Shown here one piece after another: positions 26,931-37,892 of a stretch of DNA of 64,000 bases. Under the pieces are notes generated by a model. The model was not told where the DNA came from, searched no databases, and was given only the letters and a program-made list of their open reading frames with translations. The DNA lies in contig CAMAXJ010000003.1 in NCBI GenBank assembly GCA_945862155.1, positions 1 to 64,000 on the forward strand, written 5' to 3'. Each line of letters opens with the position of its first letter. Position 1 is the stretch's first letter. The DNA comes from Rhodoluna limnophila. GTDB taxonomy: Bacteria > Actinomycetota > Actinomycetes > Actinomycetales > Microbacteriaceae. A program made the position numbers and the translations under genes.

Positions 26931-27419
26931 TTGCCAAAGACCGAAACCGAAGCAGCAGTTTCTAGCTACTCGACCGAATCCCCAGCTGACTCAGTAAAAA
27001 CTGAGACCAAGAAGGTTCGTAAGCCACTTACTGTCCCAGGCAATGGACTTGGTCGTCGCAAGGAAGCAATCGCACAGGTGCGCATGGTTCCAGGTACCGG
27101 CGTCATCAAGGTAAACGGCCGCGAGCTAGCTGAGTACTTCCCAAACAAGTTGCACCAGCAGCTAGTGAAGGATCCCTTCACAGTTCTAGAGCTTTCTGGC
27201 GCGTACGACGTAATCGCAAAGATTACAGGCGGTGGCTCTGCAGGTCAGGCTGGCGCACTTCGCCTAGGCATCGCTCGCGCGCTGAACCTAATCGACGAAG
27301 ACAACAACCGCGCGACTCTAAAAAAGAATGGTTTCCTTTCTCGCGACTCTCGCATCAAGGAGCGTAAGAAGGCTGGACTTAAGAAGGCTCGAAAGGCTTC
27401 TCAGTTCTCCAAGCGTTAA
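26931..27419 (+). CDS. rpsI: 30S ribosomal protein S9
   Basis: A 162-residue S9 ending in the invariant basic tail [12 protein letters not shown] that reaches the P-site tRNA. The core starts near residue 33 ([17 protein letters not shown]), after a charged N-terminal extension. The start is TTG at 26931, with an AGAGGAA ribosome-binding site upstream. Confidence 0.97.
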   Translation: MPKTETEAAVSSYSTESPADSVKTETKKVRKPLTVPGNGLGRRKEAIAQVRMVPGTGVIKVNGRELAEYFPNKLHQQLVKDPFTVLELSGAYDVIAKITGGGSAGQAGALRLGIARALNLIDEDNNRATLKKNGFLSRDSRIKERKKAGLKKARKASQFSKR

Positions 27420-27449
27420 TCTTTATAAGATTTCGCTAACCTTTTTATC

Positions 27450-28799
27450 ATGGCTCGCCTATTTGGCACCGACGGAGTAAGAGGTCTCGCTAACCGAGAC
27501 ATTACTGCTGAATCTGCTCTCAAACTCGCTCAAGCTGCCGCAATCGTTTTAGGTAAAGAAGCCAGAAGCCGCGGACAAAAGCCAAAAGCAGTTATTGGCC
27601 GCGACCCTAGAATCTCTGGTGAATTTCTAGCTGCTGCAATTTCCGCTGGGCTTTCCTCAAGCGGTGTTGAAGTCTTTGATGCTGGAGTGCTTCCAACTCC
27701 AGCTGTTGCGTTCCTAACCGCAGATCTAGATGCTGACTTTGGCGTAATGATTTCAGCTTCACATAACCCAGCACCGGATAACGGCATCAAGTTTTTCTCC
27801 CGCGGTGGACACAAGCTTCCAGATCAGATTGAAGATCAAATCGAGGCTTCCCTGGAAGCCGCACCGCTTTCACCAGTTGGAGCGGAAATCGGACACGTCC
27901 AGCGATTCGCCGATGCTGAAGATCGCTACCTAGTTCACTTACTCGGAACACTTCCAAACACACTAAATGGCCTAACTGTTGTTGTGGACTGCGCCAACGG
28001 TGCAGCAAGTTCAGTGTCTCCTGCTGCTTTTAAAGATGCCGGTGCCAACGTGATCGTTATCGGAAATGATCCAGACGGACACAACATCAACTTAGGTTGC
28101 GGATCGACTCATCTAAGCGCGCTGCAGGCTGCAGTTCTAGAACACAAGGCGGATATCGGAATCGCCCACGACGGCGATGCCGACAGAACTCTTGCCGTTG
28201 ATCACACCGGTGCAATCGTTGATGGCGATCAGATCATGGCAATTTTGGCCCTGGCTGCCAAGGACCGTGGCGACCTAGCCCGCAACACTTTGGTTGCAAC
28301 AGTGATGAGCAATCTGGGTCTTCGTATTGCTATGAAGCAAGCCGGTATCGAAATGATCGAAACTAAAGTTGGCGACCGCTACGTTCTCGAGCAAATTCGT
28401 GAGGGTGGCTACACCCTCGGCGGCGAGCAATCCGGTCACTTGATCTTCTCTCGCTTTGCAACAACTGGTGATGGAATCCTGACCGGCCTGCAGCTCGCCG
28501 CCCAAATGGCTTCCACCGGAAAGAGCTTGAAAGAGCTGGCCTCGGCAATGAAGGTTTATCCGCAGGTACTAATCAACGTCTCGGGAGTCAACAAGGACGG
28601 CGTTGACAAAAACGCGGAATTACAAAAAGTCGTGAAAGAAGCAGAGAGTGAACTGGGCGATAACGGCCGTGTTCTCCTTAGAGCCTCTGGAACAGAAGCG
28701 CTGGTTCGGGTAATGGTTGAAGCTACTGAGTCAGGTGCTGCCCAGAGCTGGGCTGAGCGCATTGCACGTGTGGTTGAGCGCGAACTAAAGCTTTCTTAG
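27450..28799 (+). CDS. glmM: Phosphoglucosamine mutase
   Basis: A 449-residue GlmM interconverting glucosamine-6-phosphate and glucosamine-1-phosphate for UDP-GlcNAc and peptidoglycan synthesis. Phosphoserine Ser104 lies in [12 protein letters not shown], the magnesium loop is HDGDADRT, and the phosphate-binding [12 protein letters not shown] closes the protein. The ATG has no ribosome-binding site but has TAACCT 7 nt upstream, a possible leaderless promoter. Its 3' end overlaps convergent coaA by 15 bp. Confidence 0.97.
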   Translation: MARLFGTDGVRGLANRDITAESALKLAQAAAIVLGKEARSRGQKPKAVIGRDPRISGEFLAAAISAGLSSSGVEVFDAGVLPTPAVAFLTADLDADFGVMISASHNPAPDNGIKFFSRGGHKLPDQIEDQIEASLEAAPLSPVGAEIGHVQRFADAEDRYLVHLLGTLPNTLNGLTVVVDCANGAASSVSPAAFKDAGANVIVIGNDPDGHNINLGCGSTHLSALQAAVLEHKADIGIAHDGDADRTLAVDHTGAIVDGDQIMAILALAAKDRGDLARNTLVATVMSNLGLRIAMKQAGIEMIETKVGDRYVLEQIREGGYTLGGEQSGHLIFSRFATTGDGILTGLQLAAQMASTGKSLKELASAMKVYPQVLINVSGVNKDGVDKNAELQKVVKEAESELGDNGRVLLRASGTEALVRVMVEATESGAAQSWAERIARVVERELKLS

Positions 28800-29744
28800 C
28801 AGAACGCTTTCGACGGCATGCTGATCGCCTTTTCGAAGTACCAGGGTTGCCCGAGAACGCGTCGGCAAGATATTTTCGAGCAGATTTGGCAAGTTGATGG
28901 TGTCCCAGATTTCATTGGCTCGTTCAAGCGCTTGATCGATTGGCATCTTTGCGTAGCGGTGGAAGTAGCTTTCTGGATTTGTGAAGGCAGATTCCCGAAG
29001 CTCGTAAAAGCGATTTAGGAACCACTTGGAGATGTTGTTGGTTTCGGCATCCACATAGATTTTGAAATCAAAGTAATCGCTCAACGTTGTTTCTTGATCG
29101 GCCCCTGGGGACTGTAAAACATTTAGCCCCTCAATGATTACAACATCAGGGGAGCTCACGCTCTCGAACTTTTCCGGGACTAGGTCGTAGGTCAGATGCG
29201 AATAGACCGGGGCTTTGACATTTTCTTTTCCACTTTTGATATCAGCCACAAAGTTCAGCAGCGCTAGTCGGTCGTAGGATTCTGGAAAGCCTTTGCGGTG
29301 CATCAGCGAACGTTTTTCTAATTCAGCATTTGGGTACAAGAAACCATCGGTGGTAATCAGAGCAACTTTCGGAGTTCCTTCCCAGCGGGCAAGTAGCTCG
29401 CGAAGCAACCTGGAAACAGTTGATTTACCAACGGCTACCGAGCCAGCAATTCCAATAATGAAAGGAACCTTGGCACTTCTTTCTCCGAGGAAGTCGCTGG
29501 TTGCTCGGTGCAGCTTTGAGAATTCAGATACGTAGATGTTTAGAAAACGCGATAGCGGAAGGTAGACCTCTTCCACCTCTTTTATGTCCAGGAAATCTCC
29601 AAGACCTCGAATCTGAGATATCTCAGCTTCGGTGAGGGGAGCTTCGGTTGCGTTGCCAAGTTCGGCCCAGTCGGCACGCGAAATCTCAACAAAAGGCGTG
29701 GGGTTAACGCTTTGTTTGCTGGCAGTGGAGCCGGAAGAGTTCAC
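28785..29744 (-). CDS. coaA: Type I pantothenate kinase
   Basis: A 319-residue CoaA phosphorylating pantothenate in the first step of coenzyme A synthesis. The P-loop GSVAVGKST lies at residues 101-109, and YDLVPEKFE and the [10 protein letters not shown] strand are typical. The start is GTG at 29744. It is inserted against the direction of glmM and glmS, converging on glmM and diverging from glmS. Confidence 0.96.
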   Translation of the reverse strand: MNSSGSTASKQSVNPTPFVEISRADWAELGNATEAPLTEAEISQIRGLGDFLDIKEVEEVYLPLSRFLNIYVSEFSKLHRATSDFLGERSAKVPFIIGIAGSVAVGKSTVSRLLRELLARWEGTPKVALITTDGFLYPNAELEKRSLMHRKGFPESYDRLALLNFVADIKSGKENVKAPVYSHLTYDLVPEKFESVSSPDVVIIEGLNVLQSPGADQETTLSDYFDFKIYVDAETNNISKWFLNRFYELRESAFTNPESYFHRYAKMPIDQALERANEIWDTINLPNLLENILPTRSRATLVLRKGDQHAVESVLLRKL

Positions 29745-29767
29745 AACTAGTCATTCTGCCGTAAATT
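29740..29767 (+). promoter_or_regulatory. Promoter of glmS, probably leaderless
   Basis: TTCACA (29740-29745) and TAAATT (29762-29767) are separated by 16 bp. The GTG of glmS begins 7 bases after the last T of the -10 box, so transcription would start at or next to the start codon. No ribosome-binding site exists in the gap. Confidence 0.55.
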
Positions 29768-29773
29768 AGTAGG

Positions 29774-31621
29774 GTGTGCGGAATCGTTGGCTACGTAGGA
29801 CCTAAATCAACCCAGGAAGTTCTCTTGGGTGGTTTGCGTCGTCTGGAGTACCGAGGCTACGACTCAGCGGGTATCTCAGTTATCAGTCAAGGCCAGCTAG
29901 CCACTCGCAAAAAAGCCGGAAAGCTCGAAAACCTAGTTGCCGACATCAAAGCTCACCCAATTGCAGATTCAAGAATCGGAATTGGCCATACTCGCTGGGC
30001 GACCCACGGTGCGCCGACCGATCAAAACGCCCACCCACATCTTGGCGGGCAGTCAAGCAAACTTGCCCTAATTCATAACGGCATAATCGAGAACTTCTCG
30101 GAGCTCAAGCAAGAGCTGCTAGATGCTGGAACCTCATTTGCCAGCGAAACTGACTCCGAGGTTGCAGCTCACTTGATTGCTAAAGAGTATGAAGCGTCCA
30201 AAGATTTAGTCTCTGCATTTGGCAAAGTTGTAAACCGCCTACACGGAGCTTTTACCATTCTTGTAATTCACGAAGACTTCCCTGATCTGATTCTTGCGGC
30301 TCGTAAGAACGCACCTCTTGTTATTGGAATCGGTGAAGGAGAAAACTTCCTCGGCTCTGACGTTGCAGCTTTCGTGGAGCACACCAAGAGAGCAATTTCT
30401 GTTGGTCAAGACGAGATTGTAATCCTTCGCCCAAGCGGTGTTGAGATTCAAGGCTTCGATGGTCACAAAGTTGACTCCAAAGAATTCACAATCGATTGGG
30501 ACGCATCCCAAGCATCCAAGGGTGGCTGGCCATCATTTATGGCCAAGGAAATTGCCGATCAACCCCAGGCAGTTGCCGACACTCTAATGGGGCGCATCAA
30601 CTCCGAAGGTATGGTCACACTTCCAGAAATAGATGGACTCGATGCTAAGCAGCTAATGGCAATCGACCGCATTATTGTGGTGGCCTGTGGAACCGCCAGC
30701 TACGCTGGCGAAATTGCCAAGTACGCCATCGAGAAGTGGGCAAAAATTCCTGTGTCGGTTGAGCTTGCTCACGAGTTCCGCTACCGTGACCCGATTCTGA
30801 CCCCAAACACTTTGATTGTTGCCATCAGCCAGTCCGGTGAAACCATGGACACTCTTATGGCCACCCGCTACGCCAAAGAGCAAGGCGCCAAGGTGATGGC
30901 TATCTGTAACACTCAGGGTGCCACTCTGGCTCGCGAATCCGATGCCGTTGTCTACACCCACGCTGGCCCTGAGGTTGCAGTTGCATCTACCAAGGCACTT
31001 ACTGCACAAATGACTGCCGTTTATCTGTTGGCGCTATTTCTTGCAACTGGTCGAAAATCTATGTCAGCGCCGGAACTTTCCCAGCTAGGTAAAGAGCTAC
31101 TCAAACTTCCAGCCAAGGTCACTGAGGTTCTAAGCTCCCTGGAGCAGGTGACTGATCTGGCTAAGAAGATGTCGAAGGCCAAAACTGTTTTGTTCCTCGG
31201 AAGAAACGTTGGGTTCCCGGTTGCGATGGAGGGAGCACTCAAGCTCAAAGAGCTTGCTTACATCCACGCCGAAGGTTTTGCAGCTGGAGAGCTAAAGCAT
31301 GGACCTATTGCTCTAATCGAGCAGGACCAACCGGTGATTGTTATCTTGCCTTCGCCAAGTGACCCACTGCACCCGAAAGTTATCTCGAACATTCAGGAGA
31401 TTAAGGCTCGTGGAGCAACTGTTATTGCAATTGCTGAAGTTGGGGACAAAGAAGCTTCGAAGTATGCCGAGAACGTTTGGTATGTCCCTGCAACCAACTG
31501 GCTGATGGCACCGGTGCTAACCGTTATTCCACTGCAGGTATTTGCCATGGAACTAGCTAACGCCAAGGGCTTGGATGTTGACCAGCCTCGAAACTTGGCT
31601 AAGTCGGTCACGGTCGAGTAA
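29774..31621 (+). CDS. glmS: Glutamine-fructose-6-phosphate aminotransferase
   Basis: A 615-residue GlmS making glucosamine-6-phosphate from fructose-6-phosphate and glutamine. Cys2 (CGIVGYVG) is the glutaminase nucleophile exposed after Met removal, which fixes the GTG start at 29774. Two SIS domains follow, with SQSGETMDTL and the HAEGFAAGELKHGPIAL segment. acpS starts on its last base. Confidence 0.98.
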   Translation: MCGIVGYVGPKSTQEVLLGGLRRLEYRGYDSAGISVISQGQLATRKKAGKLENLVADIKAHPIADSRIGIGHTRWATHGAPTDQNAHPHLGGQSSKLALIHNGIIENFSELKQELLDAGTSFASETDSEVAAHLIAKEYEASKDLVSAFGKVVNRLHGAFTILVIHEDFPDLILAARKNAPLVIGIGEGENFLGSDVAAFVEHTKRAISVGQDEIVILRPSGVEIQGFDGHKVDSKEFTIDWDASQASKGGWPSFMAKEIADQPQAVADTLMGRINSEGMVTLPEIDGLDAKQLMAIDRIIVVACGTASYAGEIAKYAIEKWAKIPVSVELAHEFRYRDPILTPNTLIVAISQSGETMDTLMATRYAKEQGAKVMAICNTQGATLARESDAVVYTHAGPEVAVASTKALTAQMTAVYLLALFLATGRKSMSAPELSQLGKELLKLPAKVTEVLSSLEQVTDLAKKMSKAKTVLFLGRNVGFPVAMEGALKLKELAYIHAEGFAAGELKHGPIALIEQDQPVIVILPSPSDPLHPKVISNIQEIKARGATVIAIAEVGDKEASKYAENVWYVPATNWLMAPVLTVIPLQVFAMELANAKGLDVDQPRNLAKSVTVE

Positions 31622-31974
31622 TGATTGTTGGAATCGGGGTCGACCTAGTCGATGTCGCCAGATTCGAAACGGCGATTGCAAACACTCCAAAGCTCAAAGA
31701 CAGACTATTCACCGAAAGTGAAAAATCTCTCAACAGCTATTCTTTGGCAGCGCGCTTTGCAGCTAAAGAAGCCCTGATGAAAGCCGTTGGCAAAGCGCAG
31801 GGCCTGTCCTTTCAGGAAGTGCAAATAGTCAAAGACGAATTTGGAAAGCCCAGCTTTGTGCTTTCTGGCCAGAGCGAACAAACGGTTTCGAGTAAAGGAA
31901 TTGCCAATTTGCACCTGTCGCTGAGCCACGATGGCCAGATGGCAATTGCCTACGTGATTGCTGAGGGTAGCTAA
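31621..31974 (+). CDS. acpS: Holo-[acyl-carrier-protein] synthase
   Basis: A 117-residue AcpS transferring phosphopantetheine from CoA to acyl carrier protein. Metal-binding Asp8 (VGIGVDLVD) and the AARFAAKEALMKA helix with its glutamate are present, and SLSHDG closes the fold. It overlaps glmS and alr by one base each. Confidence 0.96.
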   Translation: MIVGIGVDLVDVARFETAIANTPKLKDRLFTESEKSLNSYSLAARFAAKEALMKAVGKAQGLSFQEVQIVKDEFGKPSFVLSGQSEQTVSSKGIANLHLSLSHDGQMAIAYVIAEGS

Positions 31975-33071
31975 TGCGCACTATCTTCGTGGATCTTGAA
32001 GCGATTGCTTCGAATTACAAAACTCTAAAGTCGCTAACCAGCGCCAAGGTAATGGCGATAGTCAAAGCTGACGCCTTCGGACACGGCATCATTGAAGTTT
32101 CAAAAAAGTTGGAGTCCATTGGCGTGGACATGCTTGCAACCGCTGATCTAGAAGAGGCGCATCAAATTCGCGAAGCTGGCATTAAATCTCCAATACTGGC
32201 GTGGCTGCACGGATCAGAAACTGATTTTGCAGCGGCTATCAAAAACGATATTCAAATCGGTCTTTCAACCGTTGCAGGATTAGAAGCTGTGGCAGTTTCT
32301 GCGCGTCAAGTTTCTGGAACAGCCAAAGTGCACCTCAAGGTAGACACCGGTCTTGGTCGAAATGGTGCAGCGCTTAGTGATTGGCCAGAAGTTGTTGCAA
32401 AAGCAGTTGCACTTAAAAACGAAGGCTTAGTTGAACTAGTTGGCGTATTCAGTCACCTTTCGGGAACAAGTGCAAAAGATGATGCGGATCAACTTGCAGT
32501 TTTTGAACAAGCCGTCTCAACTGCAGAAACTCTTGGAGCGCATTTTCAACTAAGGCACCTTGCCGCATCGGCCGCAACTTTGAATCAGAGCCAAGCACAC
32601 CTTGACATGGTGCGGGTGGGTATTGCGCTCTACGGGCTAGATCCAACACCTCACCTAAAGGCTGCCGACTTTGGTCTTGTTCCAGCAATGCGTGTGAGCT
32701 CAGAAGTTGTTTCAGTGAAACAAGTGCCACAAGGTCACGGAGTTAGCTACGGCTACCTTCACAAAACATCTGGCCCCAGCACTTTGGCGCTAGTTCCATT
32801 TGGCTACGCCGAAGGCATGCCTCGAATTGCCACCGGTCGAGCATCAGTTTTGCTAAACGGCAAGCGGTACCCAATTCTTGCCCGAATCGCCATGGACCAG
32901 TTCATTTTGGATGTTGGAAACGACCAGGTCAAAGTGGGCGACGAGGTGGTCATCTTTGGCAACGGGGCCAAGGGGGAGCCAACCGCTGAGGAGCTGGCAT
33001 TAGCCGCCGAGACCATTAACTACGAGATTGTCACTCGAATTGGCGGACGGGCAAAGCGGGTATTCAAGTGA
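31974..33071 (+). CDS. alr: Alanine racemase
   Basis: A 365-residue PLP enzyme making D-alanine for peptidoglycan. The PLP lysine is Lys31 in AIVKADAFGHG, where many homologues read ANAYGHG. RVGIALYGLDP and the GVSYGYLHKT catalytic tyrosine region are intact. Overlaps tsaE by 4 bp. Confidence 0.97.
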   Translation: MRTIFVDLEAIASNYKTLKSLTSAKVMAIVKADAFGHGIIEVSKKLESIGVDMLATADLEEAHQIREAGIKSPILAWLHGSETDFAAAIKNDIQIGLSTVAGLEAVAVSARQVSGTAKVHLKVDTGLGRNGAALSDWPEVVAKAVALKNEGLVELVGVFSHLSGTSAKDDADQLAVFEQAVSTAETLGAHFQLRHLAASAATLNQSQAHLDMVRVGIALYGLDPTPHLKAADFGLVPAMRVSSEVVSVKQVPQGHGVSYGYLHKTSGPSTLALVPFGYAEGMPRIATGRASVLLNGKRYPILARIAMDQFILDVGNDQVKVGDEVVIFGNGAKGEPTAEELALAAETINYEIVTRIGGRAKRVFK

Positions 33072-33544
33072 GCGGCGAAACCGCCCCACTAGTAATTCTC
33101 ATCCCAACCGAGGACCAGATGCACGAAATTGGACTTCGCCTTGGATCTTTGCTTATTGCAGGGGATGTACTTTCCCTCAATGGTCCGCTGGGAGCAGGAA
33201 AGACCACTTTGACTCGAGGAATCGGCGAAGGGGTCATGGCTGAGGGAAATGTCTCCTCGCCGACTTTTTTGATTGCGCGTACTCACTCGACTAAATCTGG
33301 AATTGCATTTCATCACATCGACGCCTATCGTTTGTCGTCGGCTGCTGAATTAGATGATTTAGATATTGACTATGCCGGAAGCATCTCGGTGATTGAATGG
33401 GGAAGTGGCTTTGCTGAGGGCCTAAGTGATTCACTCCTTACGATAAACATCGAGGGCGATCTGGAAACTGATCTTCGCACCATGAGCATCACAGGTTCTG
33501 GAAGATTTGCAAATCCATCGGAATTTTTGGGGCAGAGTAAATGA
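33068..33544 (+). CDS. tsaE: tRNA t6A biosynthesis ATPase TsaE
   Basis: A 158-residue ATPase of the TsaBDE complex that installs threonylcarbamoyladenosine at tRNA position 37. The P-loop GPLGAGKTT lies at residues 39-47, followed by SPTFLIARTH and HIDAYRLSS. The start is GTG at 33068. It overlaps alr and tsaB by 4 bp each. Confidence 0.96.
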   Translation: MSGETAPLVILIPTEDQMHEIGLRLGSLLIAGDVLSLNGPLGAGKTTLTRGIGEGVMAEGNVSSPTFLIARTHSTKSGIAFHHIDAYRLSSAAELDDLDIDYAGSISVIEWGSGFAEGLSDSLLTINIEGDLETDLRTMSITGSGRFANPSEFLGQSK

Positions 33545-34170
33545 CTCAGGTTCTACTGGCTATTGACACAAGCGCTGGAACCGCAGTTGCGGTTTTAGTC
33601 GATGGGGTAGTTAAGAGCGAATCCTACGATGCTAATTCCATGCAGCACGCTGAGCAAATTGGAATTCAAATTCAAAAAGGTCTCGAAGCTGCAAAGAAAA
33701 AATCCGCCGAAGTGACAGTAGTTGCGGTTGGGGTTGGGCCGGGACCTTTCACGGGTCTTCGAGTTGGAATTGCTGCAGCCAAGATGTTTGCCGAAGGGAT
33801 TTCTGCACCACTTATTGGTGTTGGCTCTTTGGATGCAATTGTGTTTGCGCAATCACTTATAGAGCCAACTTTGGTTTTGACCGACGCCAGACGATCCGAA
33901 GTTTTCTTTGGTCTTTATCAGGGCAAAACCGCAGCGGGTGTTCCAAAGTCTCTGATTGGCCCAGGGGTAAAAAAGCAGGCTGAGCTAGAAGCGCAGCTGC
34001 AGACAGCAGGGCATAACTACCTACTGGCCAACAGCCAGGTGAGTGCCGCAAACCTGGGTCTTCTGGCCTTGGCCCAGCTGGCAGAGGGCACCGCAAACAC
34101 TTCGGTGGTTGCCAACTACCTGCGTGCCCCAGATGCTGTGCCTTCCAAGGGTAAAAAGGTAAGCGGATGA
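33541..34170 (+). CDS. tsaB: tRNA t6A biosynthesis protein TsaB
   Basis: A 209-residue ASKHA-fold protein that scaffolds TsaD and TsaE. The N-terminal [18 protein letters not shown] and [19 protein letters not shown] segments are characteristic. It overlaps the rimI-tsaD gene by 4 bp. Confidence 0.95.
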   Translation: MTQVLLAIDTSAGTAVAVLVDGVVKSESYDANSMQHAEQIGIQIQKGLEAAKKKSAEVTVVAVGVGPGPFTGLRVGIAAAKMFAEGISAPLIGVGSLDAIVFAQSLIEPTLVLTDARRSEVFFGLYQGKTAAGVPKSLIGPGVKKQAELEAQLQTAGHNYLLANSQVSAANLGLLALAQLAEGTANTSVVANYLRAPDAVPSKGKKVSG

Positions 34171-35654
34171 GCCATCAGCTGCGCCTAGCCACCGAGGCCG
34201 ATTTGGCGGCGATTATGGAGCTTGAGAATGTCAGCTTTGGCAACGATTCCTGGTCAAGACCTACGATGCGGGCCGAGCTTATGGCCCCGCATACCACTTA
34301 CCTGGTTGCCCACCAAGACGAGAAAATCGTTGGCTACGCCGGATTGAGCAAGGTTGCCAGTTCGTCGTCGGCGGATATTCAAACCATCTCGGTGCGTGAT
34401 TCTCATCGCCGAGCGGGAATTGGTCGAGAACTGATGCAAATGCTCATCGAGCAAGCTTCCAAGCTTTCAGCGACGGAGATTTATCTGGAAGTTCGCGAAG
34501 ATAAGCCAGCTCCGCGGAAACTTTACGAGCAGCTGGGTTTTGAAAGAATTGATAGACGCGAGAACTACTACCAACCCGATGGTGTTGCCGCGATTGTGAT
34601 GCGACTAGCAATATCGACTACTGCTAAAAGCGAACCAGTTGTTTTAGGAATTGAAACAAGTTGTGATGAAACCGGAATTGGAATTGTCCGAGGTACAACA
34701 CTGCTTGCTAATGTAATTTCTTCGTCGATGGATCAGCACGCCAGATTTGGAGGTGTGGTCCCAGAAATTGCGGCCCGGGCGCATCTTGAAGCCCTTGAAG
34801 CAACATTACAAAAGGCACTACAAGATGCTGGAATTACAATCAAAGACATTGATGCAGTCGCAGTCACGAATGGACCAGGCCTTGCAGGCGCCCTGATGGT
34901 TGGAGTTGGTGCAGCCAAGGCACTTGCCGTAGCAATTGATAAACCAATCTATGCGGTGAATCATTTGGTAGCTCACGTTGCAGTTGATGTCTTAGAACGG
35001 GGGAAATTAGAAACTCCAACGGTTGCTCTATTGGTAAGTGGTGGCCATACCTCTTTGCTTTTGGTTCGAGATCTACTAAACGATGTTGAGCTGCTGGGAG
35101 AAACAATTGATGATGCAGCTGGCGAAGCCTTCGACAAGATTGCACGAGTGCTTGGGCTTAGCTATCCTGGCGGACCAGAAATTGACAAGGTTGCCAAAAA
35201 CGGCGATGCCAAAGCCATCAGGTTTCCAAGAGGACTTACCTTGCCTAAAGATCAGGAAAAGCACCTCTATAACTTCAGCTTTTCGGGTCTAAAAACCGCG
35301 GTTGCCAGACACGTGGAACTTGCCGAGTCCAAGGGCGAGCAGGTCTCAATTGCCGATGTTGCAGCTTCATTTCGGGAGGCAGTGGTCGATGTCCTGGTGA
35401 CCAAGGCAATCAATGCTTGCCAAGATAATGGCGTCCCAAGGCTGATCCTGGGCGGTGGGGTTATCGCCAACTCAAGGCTTCGAGATGTGGCAGAAGCCAG
35501 ATGCCAAGAAGCCGGTATTGAGCTCCGGATCCCCGTGCTTAGCCTATGCACCGATAACGGAGCGATGATTGCATCCCTTGCAGCTCAGAAGATTATGGCT
35601 GGGATGGAACCGAGCAAGTTGGATTTCGGAGTTTACTCAACCCTTCCGGTCTAG
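34167..35654 (+). CDS. tsaD: Fused RimI acetyltransferase-TsaD threonylcarbamoyltransferase
   Basis: A 495-residue fusion. Residues 1 to about 150 are a GNAT domain of the RimI type (acetyl-CoA loop [10 protein letters not shown]), expected to acetylate ribosomal protein S18. Residues about 155-495 are TsaD, with [16 protein letters not shown], the metal-binding NHLVAHVAV histidines, [11 protein letters not shown] and a [16 protein letters not shown]-terminal motif. No stop or internal frameshift separates them. In many bacteria these are two genes. The 3' end overlaps the convergent lysE-like gene by 4 bp. Confidence 0.96.
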   Translation: MSHQLRLATEADLAAIMELENVSFGNDSWSRPTMRAELMAPHTTYLVAHQDEKIVGYAGLSKVASSSSADIQTISVRDSHRRAGIGRELMQMLIEQASKLSATEIYLEVREDKPAPRKLYEQLGFERIDRRENYYQPDGVAAIVMRLAISTTAKSEPVVLGIETSCDETGIGIVRGTTLLANVISSSMDQHARFGGVVPEIAARAHLEALEATLQKALQDAGITIKDIDAVAVTNGPGLAGALMVGVGAAKALAVAIDKPIYAVNHLVAHVAVDVLERGKLETPTVALLVSGGHTSLLLVRDLLNDVELLGETIDDAAGEAFDKIARVLGLSYPGGPEIDKVAKNGDAKAIRFPRGLTLPKDQEKHLYNFSFSGLKTAVARHVELAESKGEQVSIADVAASFREAVVDVLVTKAINACQDNGVPRLILGGGVIANSRLRDVAEARCQEAGIELRIPVLSLCTDNGAMIASLAAQKIMAGMEPSKLDFGVYSTLPV

Positions 35655-36262
35655 CCTCTTAGCGGCAGGGCAATACCGATGGCAATAAAGATGCCGCCAA
35701 ATACACGGTTCACTTTCTTTCCAAACTTGGCCAAAAATGGCTTGATCCTATTTGCTGCAGAAGCAACCGCCAACTCATACAAAAACTCAATCACAACAAA
35801 CGTCATTGCCATCCAAACAAACTGAGTGAGCAGTGAAATGTTCGGGTCAATAAATTGCGGCAAGAAAGCTACAAAAAATAAAATACCCTTCGGGTTGGTA
35901 AGGGCCGCAAGCAGCCCCTGTCGAAATAGCAAAAAGCCAGAAACATCTTTGGGCACGGCCGTTTTAGTCTCTCCGATTGAAGGAGATCTCCAGACTTGGA
36001 TACCCAACCAAATCAAATAAGCTCCTCCAACATATTTCATCACAATCAATAATTGCGCCGAAGCTGCAAGCAGCGCTCCGATTCCAAAAAGGGATAGTCC
36101 GATAACTGTTGCAAACCCAACTGAGCCACCAACAATAGTCGCGATGGTTTTCCTAGTTCCGTATATGGCACCGTGGGTCAGCGCAAGTAATCCATTTGGT
36201 CCAGGAGTAAAGGTAAGTCCAAGAACCGCTAGAAAGTAGATTAGCCAGTTGGATAATTCCAT
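35651..36262 (-). CDS. LysE/RhtB family exporter
   Basis: A 203-residue membrane protein with about six hydrophobic segments and the family hallmark [16 protein letters not shown] near the N-terminus. Members export amino acids such as lysine, threonine or homoserine lactone; the substrate here is not evident. It lies 3 nt downstream of ptsI and may be cotranscribed with ptsHI. Confidence 0.92.
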   Translation of the reverse strand: MELSNWLIYFLAVLGLTFTPGPNGLLALTHGAIYGTRKTIATIVGGSVGFATVIGLSLFGIGALLAASAQLLIVMKYVGGAYLIWLGIQVWRSPSIGETKTAVPKDVSGFLLFRQGLLAALTNPKGILFFVAFLPQFIDPNISLLTQFVWMAMTFVVIEFLYELAVASAANRIKPFLAKFGKKVNRVFGGIFIAIGIALPLRG

Positions 36263-36265
36263 GAG

Positions 36266-37891
36266 TTATCTGTTTGCAATTTCCCGCAGGGCGGTTGCCC
36301 TGGCAGCTTCGGCTGTGGTTTCCTTCAAGACAGCGTTCGCAACTTCTTTGGCGTCAGCAAGTGATAGCGAAGAAAGAGCGTTGTGAACTGCGGTGACCTG
36401 AGATTTTGAAACGCTGACCGAATCCATTCCGAGCCCGGCAAGCACCACAGCGAAGGCAGGATCGGAAGCACTTTCGCCACAGACCCCTGACGAAATTCCG
36501 GCTGCCTTGGCACCGGATGCAATTCGGGCCAGGGATTTGATAAGTGCTGGCTGCCAGTGGTTTAGTAGTGCCCCCAGCGAAGGGTTCATTCGATCGGCAG
36601 CGAACAGGTACTGGGAAAGGTCATTTGTTCCAACAGAGACAAAGTCGATGACCCCACCAAGCTGATCAACAATTAGTGCAATCGATGGGGTTTCGACCAT
36701 GATGCCGACTTTGTACCCGCCAATTGAGCGGGCTAGATCGGCAAAAGCTTTGGCTTCTTCAGCGGTAGCAATCATCGGGGCCATGACCCAAACCTCGCGG
36801 CCGGAGGCCACTCTGGCGCTTTCTAGGGCTTTGAGCTGGCTTTCAATAAAGTCCCTGTGGTCAACAATTAGGCGGTATCCGCGCACTCCAAGCGAGGGGT
36901 TCTCCTCCTCAGGCATGTTCAGGAAAGGAACCGGTTTGTCGCTGCCGGCATCGATGGTTCTAACCACAATCGGGCCCTCGGGGGCAGCTTTTAGGATCTC
37001 GGTGTAGCTAGCAACCTGCTGCTCAAGCGACGGCTGGGTCTTAGCTGAAAGGTACAAAAGTTCGGTGCGAAATAGGCCAACTCCGTTGGCCCTGGTTTCG
37101 CGAGCCGCCTTGGCATCTTCTAGTGTTCCGATGTTGGCGCGAACAGGAACCAACGGTTCGGAGTTGATGGCCACAAACTCAAGTGACTTGGTGGCAAGAG
37201 ATTCATCGTCGCTGACCAAAACTCGATCGCCCACTGGGTCAACCAAAACCCGGTCGCCAGTTTCTAGAGAAGCTGCATCGGGGCATGAAACTACAGCCGC
37301 AATTGACTTTGATCGGCAGATGATTGCGGTGTGAGAAGTTGGGCCACCCTTGAGTGTAATGACGCCAACTACGGCGTCAGTAAATTGTGCGGTATCAGCA
37401 GGAGAAAAATCCTCACCGACTAAAACGATTCTTCCTTTTTCAGGAATAGACAGAGCCATTTCAATTCCGGCAATTCTTGCTTGGACTCTTTTGGAAAGAT
37501 CTTGGAAATCCGCTACTCGCTCCTCGAATGTTGGATCGCCCCCAAGAAGTTCTGCAAACTCATCGACAGCTTTACCGATTGCCGCAGCAGCACCCCAGCC
37601 AACGTCAATGTTTGCAGTCGCAACTTCCATTAGCTCTTCGTCTTCGATAAGTGTCTTTAGTGCTTCGAAAATTTCTGCCGAAGTTCCGCCAGCTTTTTGC
37701 CCAAGCTCATCGAGGTTTTTGCTTACAAAGTCAATCGCTGATTTCAGTTCTGAGATCTCTTCGTCTATTGATTTTGTGGAGCGGGTCCATTCTGGAAGCG
37801 GTTTGGATTGCTTGACAATTAGTACATCACCTACGGCGGAAACTAATCCGACCCCGAGACCTTTGAGAATTGCGCCTGGCTGCGAAGGCAA
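36266..37891 (-). CDS. ptsI: PTS enzyme I (PEP-protein phosphotransferase)
   Basis: A 541-residue enzyme I transferring phosphate from PEP to HPr. The phosphohistidine is His187 in GGPTSHTAI. The PEP-binding barrel holds NGVGLFRTELLYL and the SGVCGESASDP cysteine loop. The start is TTG at 37891, one base after the ptsH stop, so the two genes are tightly coupled. It presumably serves the hexitol-type permease at 51-53 kb. Confidence 0.97.
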   Translation of the reverse strand: MPSQPGAILKGLGVGLVSAVGDVLIVKQSKPLPEWTRSTKSIDEEISELKSAIDFVSKNLDELGQKAGGTSAEIFEALKTLIEDEELMEVATANIDVGWGAAAAIGKAVDEFAELLGGDPTFEERVADFQDLSKRVQARIAGIEMALSIPEKGRIVLVGEDFSPADTAQFTDAVVGVITLKGGPTSHTAIICRSKSIAAVVSCPDAASLETGDRVLVDPVGDRVLVSDDESLATKSLEFVAINSEPLVPVRANIGTLEDAKAARETRANGVGLFRTELLYLSAKTQPSLEQQVASYTEILKAAPEGPIVVRTIDAGSDKPVPFLNMPEEENPSLGVRGYRLIVDHRDFIESQLKALESARVASGREVWVMAPMIATAEEAKAFADLARSIGGYKVGIMVETPSIALIVDQLGGVIDFVSVGTNDLSQYLFAADRMNPSLGALLNHWQPALIKSLARIASGAKAAGISSGVCGESASDPAFAVVLAGLGMDSVSVSKSQVTAVHNALSSLSLADAKEVANAVLKETTAEAARATALREIANR

Positions 37892-37892
37892 C

